Assembly (NCBI GenBank): GCA_047616325.1
Contig: JBLHGN010000177.1
Span: 1-7,638 of the forward strand
DNA: 7,638 nt
Direction: 5' to 3'
DNA from: JBLHGN01 sp047616325
GTDB taxonomy: Bacteria > Pseudomonadota > Gammaproteobacteria > Pseudomonadales > Cellvibrionaceae
Under the pieces are notes generated by a model. That model ran no database searches and was not told where the DNA came from. It was given only the letters and a program-made list of their open reading frames with translations. The position numbers and the translations under genes are program-made. Shown in pieces: positions 6,926-7,638 of the stretch (the stretch's first letter is position 1; the number at the start of each line of letters is the position of its first letter).

Positions 6926-7638
6926 ATGGAAACACGAAATTCAGTGAATACCAGTACCGCAGACAATGATCACATTAATATTTCGGTTGAATTCTTGGGG
7001 GTGGGGAGTTCCAGCCAAATTGATTTGGGGCATGCGGCGATCGTTATATCAACGCCCAATAAATCGCTATTGGTGGATTGCGGGCCGGGAACATTAAAGA
7101 CTTACGGTGCCCATATAGAAAACACATTGGGCGAAAAAGGCCAACCGAGTTCCTTAGAGGTCTTAGATAAACACGCGCCGACTACAGCACTACCCGACGC
7201 GATTTTTGTCACTCATTGCCACCTCGATCACATCGGTGATTTTGAAAATATTTTCATAAAAAGCTGGTTTTCCAGGCCCGGGGGCCCCAAGCCCAAGTTA
7301 TTTGTGCCGGTGAGTATAGTGCCGCTGCTGCACCAGCGTGTGGCAGGTTATCCTTCTGTGTTGGCCGAGGGCGGGGTAAATTTTTGGGAGGCGTTTCAGT
7401 TAATTCCCGTTGGCGATACCTTTGTGTTCGATAATATCACTTGGCACGTTATTCCGGTTCGCCACCACGCCCCTCAAAGCGCTTTTGGTTTACACCTACC
7501 CGGCGCTTTTTTTTACACCGGCGACACGCGTCCCATACCAGAAATAATTGCCTATACACTTACGCGAGACGAAACTATTTTTCACGACTGCGGAGTGCTA
7601 GGCAATCCCTCTCACACAGGCATAGACGACGCGCTGCG
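6926..7638 (+). CDS. MBL-fold metallo-hydrolase, RNase Z/PhnP-like (3' end outside window)
   Basis: 237 codons plus two bases are visible before the window ends, with no stop, so the protein is partial only because of the window edge. The start of the fold reads VEFLGVGSSS (21-30), then LLVDCGPGT (48-56). The metal-binding signature THCHLDH (96-102) gives His97, His99, Asp101 and His102. Further likely ligands are His180 or His181 in RHHAPQSAFG, Asp200 in YTGDTR, and His220 and His230 in HDCG...NPSHTG. The layout resembles the RNase Z/ElaC/PhnP branch of the superfamily, which is mostly phosphodiesterases, but the typical RNase Z HEA and HST blocks are altered, so a tRNA-processing role is not claimed. 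No signal peptide is seen. The ATG has GCGAG nine bases upstream; GTG at codon 7 is an alternative. It follows the glycosyltransferase gene after 117 bases containing tandem repeats. Confidence 0.85.
   Translation, partial: METRNSVNTSTADNDHINISVEFLGVGSSSQIDLGHAAIVISTPNKSLLVDCGPGTLKTYGAHIENTLGEKGQPSSLEVLDKHAPTTALPDAIFVTHCHLDHIGDFENIFIKSWFSRPGGPKPKLFVPVSIVPLLHQRVAGYPSVLAEGGVNFWEAFQLIPVGDTFVFDNITWHVIPVRHHAPQSAFGLHLPGAFFYTGDTRPIPEIIAYTLTRDETIFHDCGVLGNPSHTGIDDAL

Overview
This window looks like chromosomal DNA of a gammaproteobacterium. The evidence is a single-chain 1292-residue PurL, an MltF-type lytic transglycosylase, and the divergent mltF/purL arrangement also known from Escherichia coli. 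The moderate GC content and protein style would suit a marine or cellulolytic Cellvibrionales-like organism, but that finer placement is impression only.

Layout. Positions 1-42 carry no recognisable gene. mltF lies on the minus strand (43-1542). A 484-bp divergent intergenic region (1543-2026) follows. It contains candidate promoters for both flanking genes, short palindromes, a possible leader hairpin and a degenerate repeat pair. purL (2027-5905) fills most of the window on the plus strand. Thirty bases after it comes a family-2-type glycosyltransferase gene with a GTG start (5936-6808). A 117-bp gap containing three 20-bp tandem repeat units separates this from the 5' part of a metallo-beta-lactamase-fold hydrolase gene (6926 onward), which is cut by the window end.

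How the genes relate. PurL performs the fourth step of purine synthesis and MltF trims peptidoglycan at the envelope. Their adjacency is conserved synteny rather than a shared pathway. The glycosyltransferase is close enough to purL to be read through from it, with no visible terminator between them, so it may be expressed with housekeeping levels of purL transcript. Its acceptor is unknown. The MBL-fold protein has an RNase Z/PhnP-like set of metal ligands, but its substrate cannot be read from sequence.

I see no convincing new multi-gene system. The most unusual parts are non-coding: the 20-bp tandem repeats before the MBL gene, a GGCCA...GTTTCACT repeat pair upstream of mltF, and the identical 9-mer TACAATGCG at the two candidate divergent promoters, with a GC-rich discriminator on the purL side.
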